DNA of 32,409 nt from Streptomyces triticagri (GCF_003429565.1 NZ_QUAK01000229.1:1-32409); one strand, 5' to 3'. Positions 6,550-14,283 are shown, counted from the first letter of the stretch. Notes: generated by a model not told the origin, from the letters alone. Numbers and translations are program-made.

Positions 6550-7655
6550 TCAATAGACCTTGAGGCCACGCTCATTTAGAACTGTCTGCACCTTCGTGAA
6601 GTAGTTGCGGTAGTTGCCACTGGAGGAGGAGCTGCATTTGGTTTCTTCGGATCCCCCCGACAGAAGCCCGAGAGCGGTGTTCCCGTTCAGAGCAGGGCCT
6701 CCGCTGTCGCCGCCCAACGCGCAGTTGTTCGTCTCGAACATGCCGTACATCGTTTTGCCGCCGATGTTGACAGTCACGCTCGTCTTGGTGACGTTGCCCG
6801 TCTTGTCCTCGCTGTTGACTCCGATCCTGTCGATGGACTCGTTCTCCGCCGGGTACCGCGAATCGTTGATCTGGTGATATTTGCCACCCCAGTACCGGAC
6901 TGTCCCGAGCGGATTAATGCTAGGACCGTCCGCCCTGATCACCGCCCAGTCGCAGCCGCGAGTGGATCCATCACACGACCCGCTGGTGCCGGTACCGAAG
7001 TTGTAGGCAGTCTGCGTGCCGATCTGTGTGCTGTTCCAGTCCATGTACCAGATGTTGCCGGTGCCAGGCACGCAGTGTCCGGCAGTGAGCGTGTAGATCG
7101 CCCCCGAGGAGCTCTTGGCGTTGAATCCGGCAGTGCACAGCCAGTTCTGGGACCAGATCCCGTTGCCGCCGCGCAGGTCGGTTGCCTTGAATTTCAGTGT
7201 GCTGTCAACCTTGTTGACGCGTATCGCGTCGGGGTGGGCGGCTGCTACGCGCTCGATCTTGTCCCGTCCGGCGGTGGACACTCCGTCGAAGACTTCGACG
7301 CTCACCTGGTTGGAGTCGGCCTCGATGCCCCAGGCTGTGCTGGGGATATTTCGTCGAGCTCGTGGTGAATCGACGACAGCTCGGCCGTGCTGCGAGCGAC
7401 CAATTCCGGGACCCCACCCGCGTCCCGGACTGATTCGGCAGCAGCCTCGTCGGTGACCGCGATCACCAGGCGCCCATCCTTGTAGTACGAGCCTCCCGTC
7501 CTGTCGTCGCCGAGCTTCTCTACCAGCGCGGCCGCGCGGTTGGGCGAAGTTGGCGGCTTCGCGGGTTCGTCGGCGGATGCTGGGAGTGTTGCAACTACGG
7601 ACACCAGCAACGTTGTAGAGATCATTCCCGCGAGTCTCTTGCGGGCACGTCTCAT
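6550..7655 (-). pseudogene. S1-family secreted serine protease (streptogrisin-like), frameshifted
   Basis: The 5' part (7655-7302) encodes a signal peptide (MRRARKRLAGMISTTLLVSV..., cut after ASA) and a propeptide. The 3' part (frame of 7305-6550) encodes the rest of the propeptide and a complete chymotrypsin-fold protease with triad His in TLTAGHC, Asp in CDWAVIR and Ser in GGDSGGPA. The frames change within GAAATATCCCC, read on the minus strand (7342-7352). Dropping one AT of the ATAT at 7346-7349 gives a single 367-residue frame reading DEIPSTAWGIEADS, the natural propeptide-to-domain sequence. The start at 7655 has GGAGG 7 nt upstream. It is probably a recent pseudogene, but a sequencing error or frameshifting cannot be excluded. 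A GTG start at 7305 would give a protein without a signal peptide. Confidence 0.75.
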
Positions 7656-8031
7656 GTGCTACCTCCAGGGGCCTCTGGCGATCGATGAATTGACCACGCT
7701 TGTGCGCGTCCTGTGACCAGACGTGCGCAATGTGTGTGCAGGAACCTATCGAGGTGCGTGAGTTCTGACTAGAGGATTGGCATATTCAGTCGCACGCGGG
7801 TCGGCTGACGTTCGCCCGCATCTAGATGCCTGCTCCTGTCGCAGGGGGCGGCGCAGGGAGAGAGTCGGCGAGCTCTGCCTGACGCAGCATCAGTAGTGCA
7901 TCGCCGTGGAGTGATCAGGCGTCTGTGCGGCCATAGTTGCCCGATCCCGCCAGCATTGCGGCGGCGAGTGCCGGGGGTGCCGTAAGCGGGGCGGTAGACA
8001 GGAGCGTGCGGCGCCCGTGGCGCCGCGCCGC

Positions 8032-8053
8032 GCGGCCCGCGACAGCGGGCCGC
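8032..8053. repeat. Perfect GC-rich hairpin
   Basis: GCGGCCCGC (8032-8040) and GCGGGCCGC (8045-8053) form a perfect 9-bp stem with loop GACA. No gene ends nearby, so it is not obviously a terminator. It could be a structural element such as a single-strand origin of the rolling-circle type replicon, which is inference only. Confidence 0.4.
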
Positions 8054-8312
8054 CTTGATTCAGTAAAGAAGCTTTGAACGCGCCTTCTGCTGGCGCTGCT
8101 TCGGCTGGTCGCCTGCGCGTTGCTCCGGCACGGCCTGCCCCGTTCTGCTCGTGCGCGCCCCTGCCTGCCCTCGGTGTCGCCAAATCATGCTGTTTAACAC
8201 CGTTATGCACCTTTGCGGCCATGGCTGAGATCGCAGAAATCTATCCACAGGCAATCCGTTGCAGGATTCCGTGTATCCGCTGACCAGGCAAAACGTCAGT
8301 GGAGTTTTCAAC

Positions 8313-8326
8313 GTGACGTAGGTCAC
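8313..8326. promoter_or_regulatory. Crp-like palindrome GTGA-N6-TCAC
   Basis: GTGACGTAGGTCAC is a perfect inverted repeat of GTGAC around four bases, flanked by C and A. It matches the GTGA-N6-TCAC pattern bound by Crp/Fnr-type regulators. It lies 618 bp upstream of the 8944 peptide gene and 658 bp upstream of the protease start, so its target is unclear. Confidence 0.35.
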
Positions 8327-8821
8327 AGTCCTGTTCTGTGCCTATTTCACGCGAATCCAAAAGGCATCGAGAACGACAAATAGGCGGTTTCTGTGGCGGG
8401 TGCTAGATGTTCACGCGCAACAAGTCCGGGTCCGGCGGTCACGTTTGAGTCGGCCCTGACCCTTGCGTTGAGCAGTGAGAGGGAAGAAAGGCGCGGCCTC
8501 GGCGTCACACGGGCCCGGCTCCGCGCACATGTAATACGCGACCAACCGGAGTGGACCCGGACGAGAGGGGATCGGAATGAACGTGGCTCACACCATGGGC
8601 GACTTGACCGCGCGGCGGAGTTGGGTCTGCCCGCGTACAGGTGGATACATGCCGGAAGGCAGAGGCGCGTTGTGCCGGGCGGACCGCGTGGGCGGATTGG
8701 TTCACCGCAGGGCGGGAGTTCGACAAACGCCTTCCCGTGGTGCGGGAGCAGACCTGGCGGGTGTCCGTTTCGGTAGGCAGATTGCCCGTGATCGCCGCAG
8801 GAGTGCTCGTACCGCCCCGCT

Positions 8822-8887
8822 GGTCGGGGGCGTCGAGACCGAACTGTTACCGCGGTCGGGGTGACCTGGTCGGGGTTTCGGTCGGGC
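8822..8887 (+). repeat. Four GGTCGGGS direct repeats (candidate transfer locus or iterons)
   Basis: GGTCGGGG occurs at 8822-8829, 8854-8861 and 8868-8875, and GGTCGGGC at 8880-8887, all on the + strand. Start-to-start spacings are 32, 14 and 12 bp. Clusters of short octamers outside genes are the usual form of TraB recognition sequences in Streptomyces conjugative elements, and also of replication iterons. They lie about 1.4 kb from traB. Confidence 0.4.
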
Positions 8888-8943
8888 CTGAGGGCTCGGA
8901 TGGCAGTACGGAAATGCGGCAGCAGACGACAAGGGGTGGAAGC

Positions 8944-9069
8944 ATGGACGCGCAGGAAAGCCAGATGATCGCAGCCGATATCGCAGAACTCAGCACAGAA
9001 ATCGGGGAGTTGAAGCGGATGGCCCTGGAAGTACTGAAGAGTCTGAAGGCTACTTCCGAGGCCCCGTGA
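8944..9069 (+). CDS. 41-residue coiled-coil peptide, candidate antirepressor
   Basis: The frame MDAQESQMIAADIAELSTEI continues as one amphipathic helix with Ile/Leu heptads and ends TSEAP. ATG at 8944 follows GGGGTGGAAG. Its 3' end overlaps the 3' end of the GntR repressor gene by 20 nt, tail to tail. Residues 15-24 (ELSTEIGELK) match the repressor's C-terminal helix segment ELSKQVRELK at six of ten positions plus a V/I substitution, with different codons. A role as a small partner that pairs with the repressor's coiled coil is inferred; nothing similar is known to me. Confidence 0.55.
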   Translation: MDAQESQMIAADIAELSTEIGELKRMALEVLKSLKATSEAP

Positions 9070-9475
9070 GGGCCGCGATCTGCTGGAAGATGCCACGCAG
9101 CTCCGCGACTTCGGCCTTCAGCTCACGCACCTGCTTGGACAGCTCCAAGTACTCGGCACTGTGCAGCTGTTCCTGCGGGCCTTCCTCCTGCTCCACGTCG
9201 GAAGGCTCTGGAGGGAGAGGGTCCGCAACGAAGTTGCCCCGGCCGACCGCCGTGCGGATCAGTCCCTCGTCGACCAGTACGCGCAGGGCACTCCGCGCGG
9301 TCATGTTGGCGATGTCGTACGCCTTCTCCAGGTCCCGGGAGGACGGCACACGCGCGCCCGGCTGATACTCGCCGGCCCTGATCTTGCGGCGCAGATCATC
9401 GGCGACCTGTCGATACGCCGGATTCCTGGCCGCTTCGAGCATGGACCGCGCGTGTTCCGCGCTCTCGCCTGACAT
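9050..9475 (-). CDS. GntR-family repressor of the AICE (KorSA-like)
   Basis: A 141-residue protein with an N-terminal GntR winged helix (about residues 15-82: YRQVADDLRRKIRAGEYQPG, VPSSRDLEKAYDIANMTARS, LVDEGLIRTAVGRGNFV), an acidic linker, and a C-terminal coiled coil (about 107-135) in place of an effector-binding domain. In pSAM2 a GntR protein, KorSA, at the same place represses activation of transfer and replication. I prefer ATG at 9475 because the GGAG at 9483-9486 is 7 nt away; ATG 9481 and GTG 9478 are too close to it. It is transcribed away from the transfer operon. The 185-bp gap between the starts carries five TAGTGSACC-type sites that probably repress both directions. Confidence 0.85.
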   Translation of the reverse strand: MSGESAEHARSMLEAARNPAYRQVADDLRRKIRAGEYQPGARVPSSRDLEKAYDIANMTARSALRVLVDEGLIRTAVGRGNFVADPLPPEPSDVEQEEGPQEQLHSAEYLELSKQVRELKAEVAELRGIFQQIAALTGPRK

Positions 9476-9500
9476 CACCATGCTCCGAGGGTAGCCCGCT

Positions 9501-9610
9501 TAGTGCACCCATCGCACTCGTCCCGCCCGGGCATCGCCAGTCCCTTTCAAGCGCGCTAGTGGACCATCACGATTTTTAGTGGTTGACGGATTAGCGGACC
9601 GTAGTGCACC
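9501..9610. promoter_or_regulatory. Operator array TAGTGSACC for the GntR repressor
   Basis: Copies lie at 9501-9509 (TAGTGCACC), 9557-9565 (TAGTGGACC), 9577-9585 (TAGTGGTTG, weak), 9592-9600 (TAGCGGACC) and 9602-9610 (TAGTGCACC). Three are followed by (C)ATC. The core GTGCAC has the GT-N-AC symmetry of GntR operators. The four right-hand copies are spaced 20, 15 and 10 bp, so the outer ones share a helix face, and they overlap a TTGACG -35-like hexamer at 9583-9588. The lone copy at 9501 is next to the repressor's own start. Confidence 0.65.
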
Positions 9611-9666
9611 ATCTAGCCCATCGACACCGAGCACGGTCGTCGAACCTCTCTCAAGGAGTCACCTCT

Positions 9667-10083
9667 ATGGCCTCGTTCAACGTCGCCCTCGCCGCCGATT
9701 CCGTCTGCATCGCGGGCAGCGACGCCCAGCTCAAGGTCAACCTGGAGACCAACGTCCCGCTGGTCGACCGCGACACCAACGCCCCGCTGTACACGATTCA
9801 GCTGATGCTGATGGAGGCCGGACGCGCGGAGCTGCTGAAAGTCACCGTCCCGGAGACCGGGCTGCCCAACGGGCTCAAGCCCGGCGTGGTCGTCAAGCCG
9901 CTGGGCCTGGTGGCGACCCCGTGGGCCCGCATCTTCAACGGCAACCTCTCGCAGGGGGTTGCCTTCCGGACTCCGGCACTGACCCTGGTCCAGCCCGCCG
10001 CCCAGACCGTGACGCCGGAGGTGGAGCAGCATCCGGCGGACCTGGCGGCCGAGCACCTGAAGCAGACCAGGAAGGCCGCGTGA
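9667..10083 (+). CDS. AICE conserved protein, SCO3933-like
   Basis: A 138-residue protein (MASFNVALAADSVCIAGSDA...) rich in beta strands, with a C-terminal helical tail (LAAEHLKQTRKAA). Proteins of this type sit directly upstream of the FtsK-type transfer gene in SLP1/pSAM2-like elements and are catalogued as SCO3933-family regulatory proteins; I recall the name but not a function. ATG at 9667 has AAGGAG about 9 nt upstream. It is the first gene of the transfer operon behind the operator array, and its stop overlaps the next start (TGATG). It lacks any known enzyme motif. Confidence 0.75.
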   Translation: MASFNVALAADSVCIAGSDAQLKVNLETNVPLVDRDTNAPLYTIQLMLMEAGRAELLKVTVPETGLPNGLKPGVVVKPLGLVATPWARIFNGNLSQGVAFRTPALTLVQPAAQTVTPEVEQHPADLAAEHLKQTRKAA

Positions 10084-10289
10084 TGGGGCCCACCTCCAAG
10101 GCGTACCCGGTCACTCCGGAGGGTGGGGACGACGACCCGCGGTTCACGTTCGGCCTGCTGCACGACGTGCGCATGGCCATCCAGTCCCACGACTATCCCG
10201 AGATCAGCAACGGCCTGGATCTGGTTGACCTCCAGATGGCGCTGTTCGGGTTCCTGTACGGCACCAACGAAAGGAGGGCGGGCGAATGA
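10083..10289 (+). CDS. 68-residue AICE protein, unknown
   Basis: The protein reads MGPTSKAYPVTPEGGDDDPR... and ends in a helical region (LLHDVRMAIQSHDYPEISNG). It overlaps the preceding stop by 1 nt (TGATG) and the next start by 4 nt (ATGA at 10286-10289), with AAAGGAGG just before the latter. The tight coupling shows it is a real member of the transfer operon even though I recognise no domain. Small proteins at this place in other AICEs are unassigned. Confidence 0.7.
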   Translation: MGPTSKAYPVTPEGGDDDPRFTFGLLHDVRMAIQSHDYPEISNGLDLVDLQMALFGFLYGTNERRAGE

Positions 10290-11704
10290 GCCCCGCCGAG
10301 ATCGCCGGTCTCGCCCCGATGGTTGTCGGGGCGGGCCTGGCCCTCTTCCTCATCCTGCTCATCGTCCAGGTCGTCCGCTACGTGCGGGCCACGCCGGGCA
10401 TGCGCCGCAGCATCTGGCTGGCCGTGCGCATCCGCTTCCGCTGGGCGCGGCTCGCGGAGATGGCGGGCCTGTGCGTTGCCGACAAGAAGCCCACTATCGG
10501 GGCGCAGATCGGTCAGGAGTTCAGCAGCGACAAGAACCGCAAGATCGAGCCGCGCACCCTGGTCCCCAAGATCAAGGTGATCCCGGACGAGTACGGCGTC
10601 ATCATCACCGCCACCTGCCTGCCCAAAGTCTCCTTGGAGGAGTTCCAGAAAGCGGCCCGCTTCCTCGCGGACGCCTGGGGCTGCGTGCGCGTCTCCGTCG
10701 TCCCGGCCGACAGGCCGGGGCAGGTCACCATCCGGGCCGTACGGGAAGACCCGTTGGCCACCACGACCGTTCACGTGCCCACGGGGCTGCCGCCCAAGGA
10801 CGTCACCCGCTGGGAAATCGGGATGGATGAGTTCGCCCTACCCGCCATCGTCTCGTTCAACAACGTGCCCGGCGCCACGGTGGCCGGCGGCACTGGCAAG
10901 GGCAAGACCTCGTTCCTCAACCGTCTGCTGTCCGACCTTGCCCCGTCCCCGCTGGTGCAGTTCGCCGTGATCGACGGCAAGGCGTCCTCGGCAGACGAGG
11001 GCGACTACGCCTCCATCGCCCCGCGCCTGTTCCGCTTCGTCGGCGACGACCTGAAGGCGGCGAACACCTTCCTCAAGGAGATGGTGGACCTGCGGCGCCG
11101 CCGCGTCGCGCTGGTCCGCTCGGTGTTCGGCACCGCCAACATGTGGCACCAAGGCCCCACCGAACAGTGGCCGCTGATCATCATCATCGTGGACGAGGCC
11201 CACACCTTCCTGCGCGACTACAAGGGCAACGACCCCGAGACCAAGAAGCTCGCGGCCCTCGCGGCCGACAACGCACGGCTGATCGAGGACCTGGTGAAGA
11301 AGGGCCGGTCCGTGGGCATGGTCACCATCCCCACCACGCAGAAGCCCACCGGCGACGCGATCCCCACGTTCATCCGCGACATCTGCCCGGTCTCGCTGTC
11401 CTTCGCCCAGCGCACGACGGACGCCGCCGTGGCCGCCCTCGGCGACGACATCCGCGACTGGGACGACGCCAACCCGGTCAATCTCCAGCACCCCTCGTAC
11501 GTCGGCGTCCTGGTGATGCGGGCCGACGACCGCCCCGGCTTCATCCGGGTCCGTACGCCCTACGTCTCCGACGCGGACACGGCCCGTATCGCGGCGGCGA
11601 CCGCCTACCTCACCCGCGACCCCATCGCCTTCATCGTCGCCCTCGAAGGCGGCCCCAACTTCCGCAAGGACTACCCGCAGGGCCCCGGCTCCCTGGCTGC
11701 ATGA
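10286..11704 (+). CDS. FtsK/SpoIIIE-type DNA translocase (TraB/TraSA-like)
   Basis: A 472-residue protein with one N-terminal membrane segment (about residues 8-30), a linker, and an FtsK-like motor: Walker A GGTGKGKT (201-208) and Walker B IIIIVDEAH (298-306), then the sensor region TIPTTQKPTGDAIPTFIRD. Such hexameric pumps move double-stranded DNA from donor to recipient mycelium in Streptomyces conjugation and are the only protein strictly needed for it. It usually assembles at hyphal tips and recognises short octamers in a cis-acting locus. Its stop overlaps a 14-codon reading frame (ATGA). The length is near that of pSAM2 TraSA; motifs are intact. Confidence 0.92.
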   Translation: MSPAEIAGLAPMVVGAGLALFLILLIVQVVRYVRATPGMRRSIWLAVRIRFRWARLAEMAGLCVADKKPTIGAQIGQEFSSDKNRKIEPRTLVPKIKVIPDEYGVIITATCLPKVSLEEFQKAARFLADAWGCVRVSVVPADRPGQVTIRAVREDPLATTTVHVPTGLPPKDVTRWEIGMDEFALPAIVSFNNVPGATVAGGTGKGKTSFLNRLLSDLAPSPLVQFAVIDGKASSADEGDYASIAPRLFRFVGDDLKAANTFLKEMVDLRRRRVALVRSVFGTANMWHQGPTEQWPLIIIIVDEAHTFLRDYKGNDPETKKLAALAADNARLIEDLVKKGRSVGMVTIPTTQKPTGDAIPTFIRDICPVSLSFAQRTTDAAVAALGDDIRDWDDANPVNLQHPSYVGVLVMRADDRPGFIRVRTPYVSDADTARIAAATAYLTRDPIAFIVALEGGPNFRKDYPQGPGSLAA

Positions 11705-11745
11705 CCCCAACAACTCCTGTTCCTACGGCTGTTGAAAGGAGGTGA
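11701..11745 (+). CDS. 14-codon coupling ORF between traB and DUF2637 gene
   Basis: MTPTTPVPTAVERR begins inside the traB stop (ATGA) and ends with TGA inside GGAGGTGA, the ribosome site of the next gene. Ribosomes ending here would be placed on that site, so the frame may couple translation of the translocase and the membrane protein. Whether the peptide itself matters is unknown; it may be a fortuitous spacer. Confidence 0.35.
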   Translation: MTPTTPVPTAVERR

Positions 11746-11750
11746 CGTAC

Positions 11751-12500
11751 ATGGGTGAAGAACGGGTGACGCAGCGGACCGTAACCGTCGTCATGGCCAC
11801 CATCGCCCTCCTCGCGTTCGTGTTCTCCTTCGGCAACGTGTGGTCCCTGGCCCTGCGCCTGGGCGTACCCCGCCCCATCGCTCCACTGATCGCCCCCATG
11901 GTCGACCTGTCCGTGGTCGGCCTCCTCGTGGGACTGCGCTATCTGTCCCTGCGGGGAGTGGACGCGAAAGAGCTCAAGGGTGCGACCCGGCTCATGCACC
12001 TGTCCGGGCTGCTCACCCTCGCCCTGAACATCGCCGAACCCATCGCCGTCGGCCACTACGGCCGCGCCGCCCTCGACGCCGTGGCGCCCCTGCTGCTCCT
12101 CGGCTGGGGAGCGGTCGGCCCGCAACTCCTGCGGCACTTCCACACCCTCGCCTCCGGCGACAACACACCCGCCCTCGTCACCGAACCCGCCTCCGACCCT
12201 GCGCCAGCCAATACCTCGAACCTGGTCCCGGCTCCCGAACTGGCCCCGACTCCACCCGAGTTGCTGCCGACCCACGATGCCCTGGCCGAATCCCCGGCCT
12301 CGGCTATCTCGCCCGATACCCCGGCCCTCGCCCCGGACCCAGCCCCGACCATGCCGGTCCCGCCCGCTCTGGTCGACGCGGCCCGCTCCATCGCCGACCA
12401 GCACCACGCCGCCCACGGGCAGGCCATCACCCCCGCGCAGCTGCGAACCCGCCTCGGCGTCTCCCTGCCACTGGCCACCGCCGCGCACGCTCGGCTCTGA
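11751..12500 (+). CDS. DUF2637 membrane protein (Spd-like spread protein)
   Basis: A 249-residue protein with four hydrophobic segments in the first 130 residues (TVVMATIALLAFVFSF; APLIAPMVDLSVVGLLVGL; LSGLLTLALNIAEPI; LDAVAPLLLLGWGAVGP), a Pro/Ala/Thr-rich linker (about 140-210) and a small C-terminal helical part with QAITPAQLRTRLGVSL, which resembles half a winged helix. DUF2637 proteins are found downstream of the FtsK-type gene in AICEs and are thought to act in intramycelial spread. I prefer ATG at 11751, 8 nt after AGGAGG, over GTG 11742, which overlaps that site. Confidence 0.85.
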   Translation: MGEERVTQRTVTVVMATIALLAFVFSFGNVWSLALRLGVPRPIAPLIAPMVDLSVVGLLVGLRYLSLRGVDAKELKGATRLMHLSGLLTLALNIAEPIAVGHYGRAALDAVAPLLLLGWGAVGPQLLRHFHTLASGDNTPALVTEPASDPAPANTSNLVPAPELAPTPPELLPTHDALAESPASAISPDTPALAPDPAPTMPVPPALVDAARSIADQHHAAHGQAITPAQLRTRLGVSLPLATAAHARL

Positions 12501-12664
12501 GCCTGAGCCCTCCGCCGGCCATCTGAACCGGCGTCGTTCCTCCCTCTCCGCTGGCCCTATGGCCACGGTTCCCCCTGCCCCGAGCCGCGTGTACGGCCAT
12601 CCCTGCTCTCGCGCGGCTCGGGGCCCAACTCCCGCACCTGCGCACAGAGAGGAACGGCACACCC

Positions 12665-14104
12665 ATGCCTGAAACCTTGGACCTGACCCACGTGGCGAAC
12701 CCCGCCGTACGAGACCTCCTCCAGCTCGTGCAACTCGACGACTTCAACCGCGTACAGGCGCAGGTCGAGTACCTCGCCGGATGCTCCAAGCCCATCCAGC
12801 TCACCGGCTACAGCGCCACCCTGAACGCAGCCACCGGTGAGGCCCTTCACGTCTTCAACACCGACGACGAACCCACTGGGCGCCTCCTGGTCTCCTGCGG
12901 CAACCGCCGCGCCTCGCGCTGCGCCACTTGCTCACGCGTCTACTCGGGCGACATCTTCCAGCTCATCCGCGCGGGCCTGTCCGGCGGCAAGGAAATCTCG
13001 GAGACCGTACGGACCCATCCGCGGGTGTTCGCCACTTTGACCGCCCCCTCCTTCGGACCCGTCCACAACCGCCCCGGCGGCGGTTCCAAACGCCGGGCCT
13101 GCCGCTGCGGCGACTGGCACATGAAGGACGACCCCGCACTCGGCATGCCCCTGGACCCCACCACTTACGACTACGCGGGCGCCGTGCTGTGGAACGCCCA
13201 CGCCTCCGCCCTGTGGGCCCGCTTCACTACCTACCTCCGCCGCGAGATCGCCGCCCAACTCGGCTTCTCACAGCGAGCCTTGCCCGAGGCCCTGCGGATC
13301 TCCTTCGCCAAGGTCGCCGAGTACCAAAAGCGCGGCCTCGTCCACTACCACGCAGTCATCCGCTTCGACGGCCCCGACGGCCACACCACACCCCCGCCGC
13401 CCTCGGCCACCGTGGGCCTCCTCATCGACGCCGTACGGAAGGTGGCCTCACGCGTCAGCCTCACGATCGACGGCGACGCCGTGGGCGAGCGGGAATTCGT
13501 CTGGGGCCGGCAGATCGACGTACGGGAAGTCAGCGGCATCGGCAACGGGGCCGAACTGACCGACGAGGCCGTTGCCGCCTACGTCGCCAAGTACGCCACC
13601 AAGGGCGCGGAGGACTCCGGCACTGTCGACTCTCCCGTGTTCTGCACCATGTGCCAGGGACGCGGGCGGCGCGGTGGGGGTGACTGCCTCACCTGCTACG
13701 GCACCGGGGAAGGCGTCCGGCTGCGGTTCCTCGTCGTCGCCCAGCACATGCGGCAGATGGTCCGCACTTCCTTCGAACTCGGCCGGCTCGCGGAGTTCGA
13801 CCACCTCAAGCTCTGGAAGTGGGCTCACATGCTCGGGTTCCGAGGCCACTTCTCCACCAAGTCTCGCCGCTACTCCACCACCCTCGGTGCCCTCCGCGAC
13901 GTTCGCCGCGCCTGGCGCCTCGCCAAGGCACGTGCCCACCTCGGCCTCTCCGAGGACGACACGGACACCACCCTCGTCACCGAATCCGCCTGGGCCTTCC
14001 TCGGCGTCGGCTACAGCCCCGGTGAGGAGCTCCTCGCCGCCCAGGTCCGCCACGACCGCGCATGGGCTCGAAAGCTCAGAGCGGAGGGAGGTGATCACGG
14101 ATGA
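12665..14104 (+). CDS. Replication initiator, HUH-like (RepSA-like)
   Basis: A 479-residue protein of the AICE Rep type. Visible motifs are C86-ATC-S (zinc knuckle), CRCGDWH (146-152), the metal-binding HYH (227-229, in LVHYHAVIRF), the putative nicking tyrosine in AAYVAKYATK (Y306 or Y310), and a DnaJ-like CxxCxGxG pair (CTMCQGRG at 327, CLTCYGTG at 341). The H-hydrophobic-H plus YxxKYxTK layout is that of rolling-circle initiators, which nick the double-strand origin after excision. ATG at 12665 has AGAGGAAC about 10 nt upstream. The 164-bp gap before it holds no gene and could carry a promoter or origin. Its stop overlaps the excisionase start by 4 nt. Confidence 0.9.
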   Translation: MPETLDLTHVANPAVRDLLQLVQLDDFNRVQAQVEYLAGCSKPIQLTGYSATLNAATGEALHVFNTDDEPTGRLLVSCGNRRASRCATCSRVYSGDIFQLIRAGLSGGKEISETVRTHPRVFATLTAPSFGPVHNRPGGGSKRRACRCGDWHMKDDPALGMPLDPTTYDYAGAVLWNAHASALWARFTTYLRREIAAQLGFSQRALPEALRISFAKVAEYQKRGLVHYHAVIRFDGPDGHTTPPPPSATVGLLIDAVRKVASRVSLTIDGDAVGEREFVWGRQIDVREVSGIGNGAELTDEAVAAYVAKYATKGAEDSGTVDSPVFCTMCQGRGRRGGGDCLTCYGTGEGVRLRFLVVAQHMRQMVRTSFELGRLAEFDHLKLWKWAHMLGFRGHFSTKSRRYSTTLGALRDVRRAWRLAKARAHLGLSEDDTDTTLVTESAWAFLGVGYSPGEELLAAQVRHDRAWARKLRAEGGDHG

Positions 14105-14283
14105 CGGCCGCCGTCCTGACCGTGCCTCAGGTCGCCGAACGCCTCCGCATCAGCGCGTGGAAGGTCTACGACCTGATCCGCTCCCGTGAACTCGCCTCCT
14201 TCAAGGTCGGCCGCTGCCGCCGCATCAGCGAAGCCGCCGTGCACGACTACGTATCTCGCCGCACAGAACAGGAAGCCGCCTGA
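14101..14283 (+). CDS. xis: Excisionase / MerR-like HTH (Xis)
   Basis: A 60-residue protein with one winged helix-turn-helix of the excisionase/AlpA type (LTVPQVAERLRISAWKVYDL, then SFKVGRCRRI). It bends the attachment region and turns the integrase reaction toward excision. The gene is sandwiched with a 4-nt overlap to rep and a 1-nt overlap (TGATG) to int, so Rep, Xis and Int are made from one message, as in pSAM2. Confidence 0.9.
   Translation: MTAAVLTVPQVAERLRISAWKVYDLIRSRELASFKVGRCRRISEAAVHDYVSRRTEQEAA

Larger units (their letters stand above)
7656..8943. other. Long non-coding region of the AICE
   Basis: Nearly 1.3 kb without a gene I can support. Frames at 8577-8864 and in the 5' part of 8641-9069 are open but have unnatural composition. 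The region holds the protease promoter side, a perfect GC hairpin (8032-8053), a Crp-like site (8313-8326), TCCGGGTC (8425-8432) with its inverse GACCCGGA (8554-8561), and four GGTCGGGS repeats (8822-8887). In related elements the cis-acting transfer locus and replication origins lie in such gaps, so this is where I would look for them. Confidence 0.5.

Noticed and set aside
8577..8864. A 95-codon frame with a plausible ribosome site in the AICE gap
   Set aside because: Arg/Gly-rich composition with no helix or strand pattern. The competing frame to its right also looks unnatural until the ATG at 8944, so I treat the stretch as non-coding.
8347..9096. A 249-codon minus-strand frame across the same gap
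   Set aside because: Pro/Arg/Ser-rich composition, no start signal and no domain; it also runs over repeats that look cis-acting.
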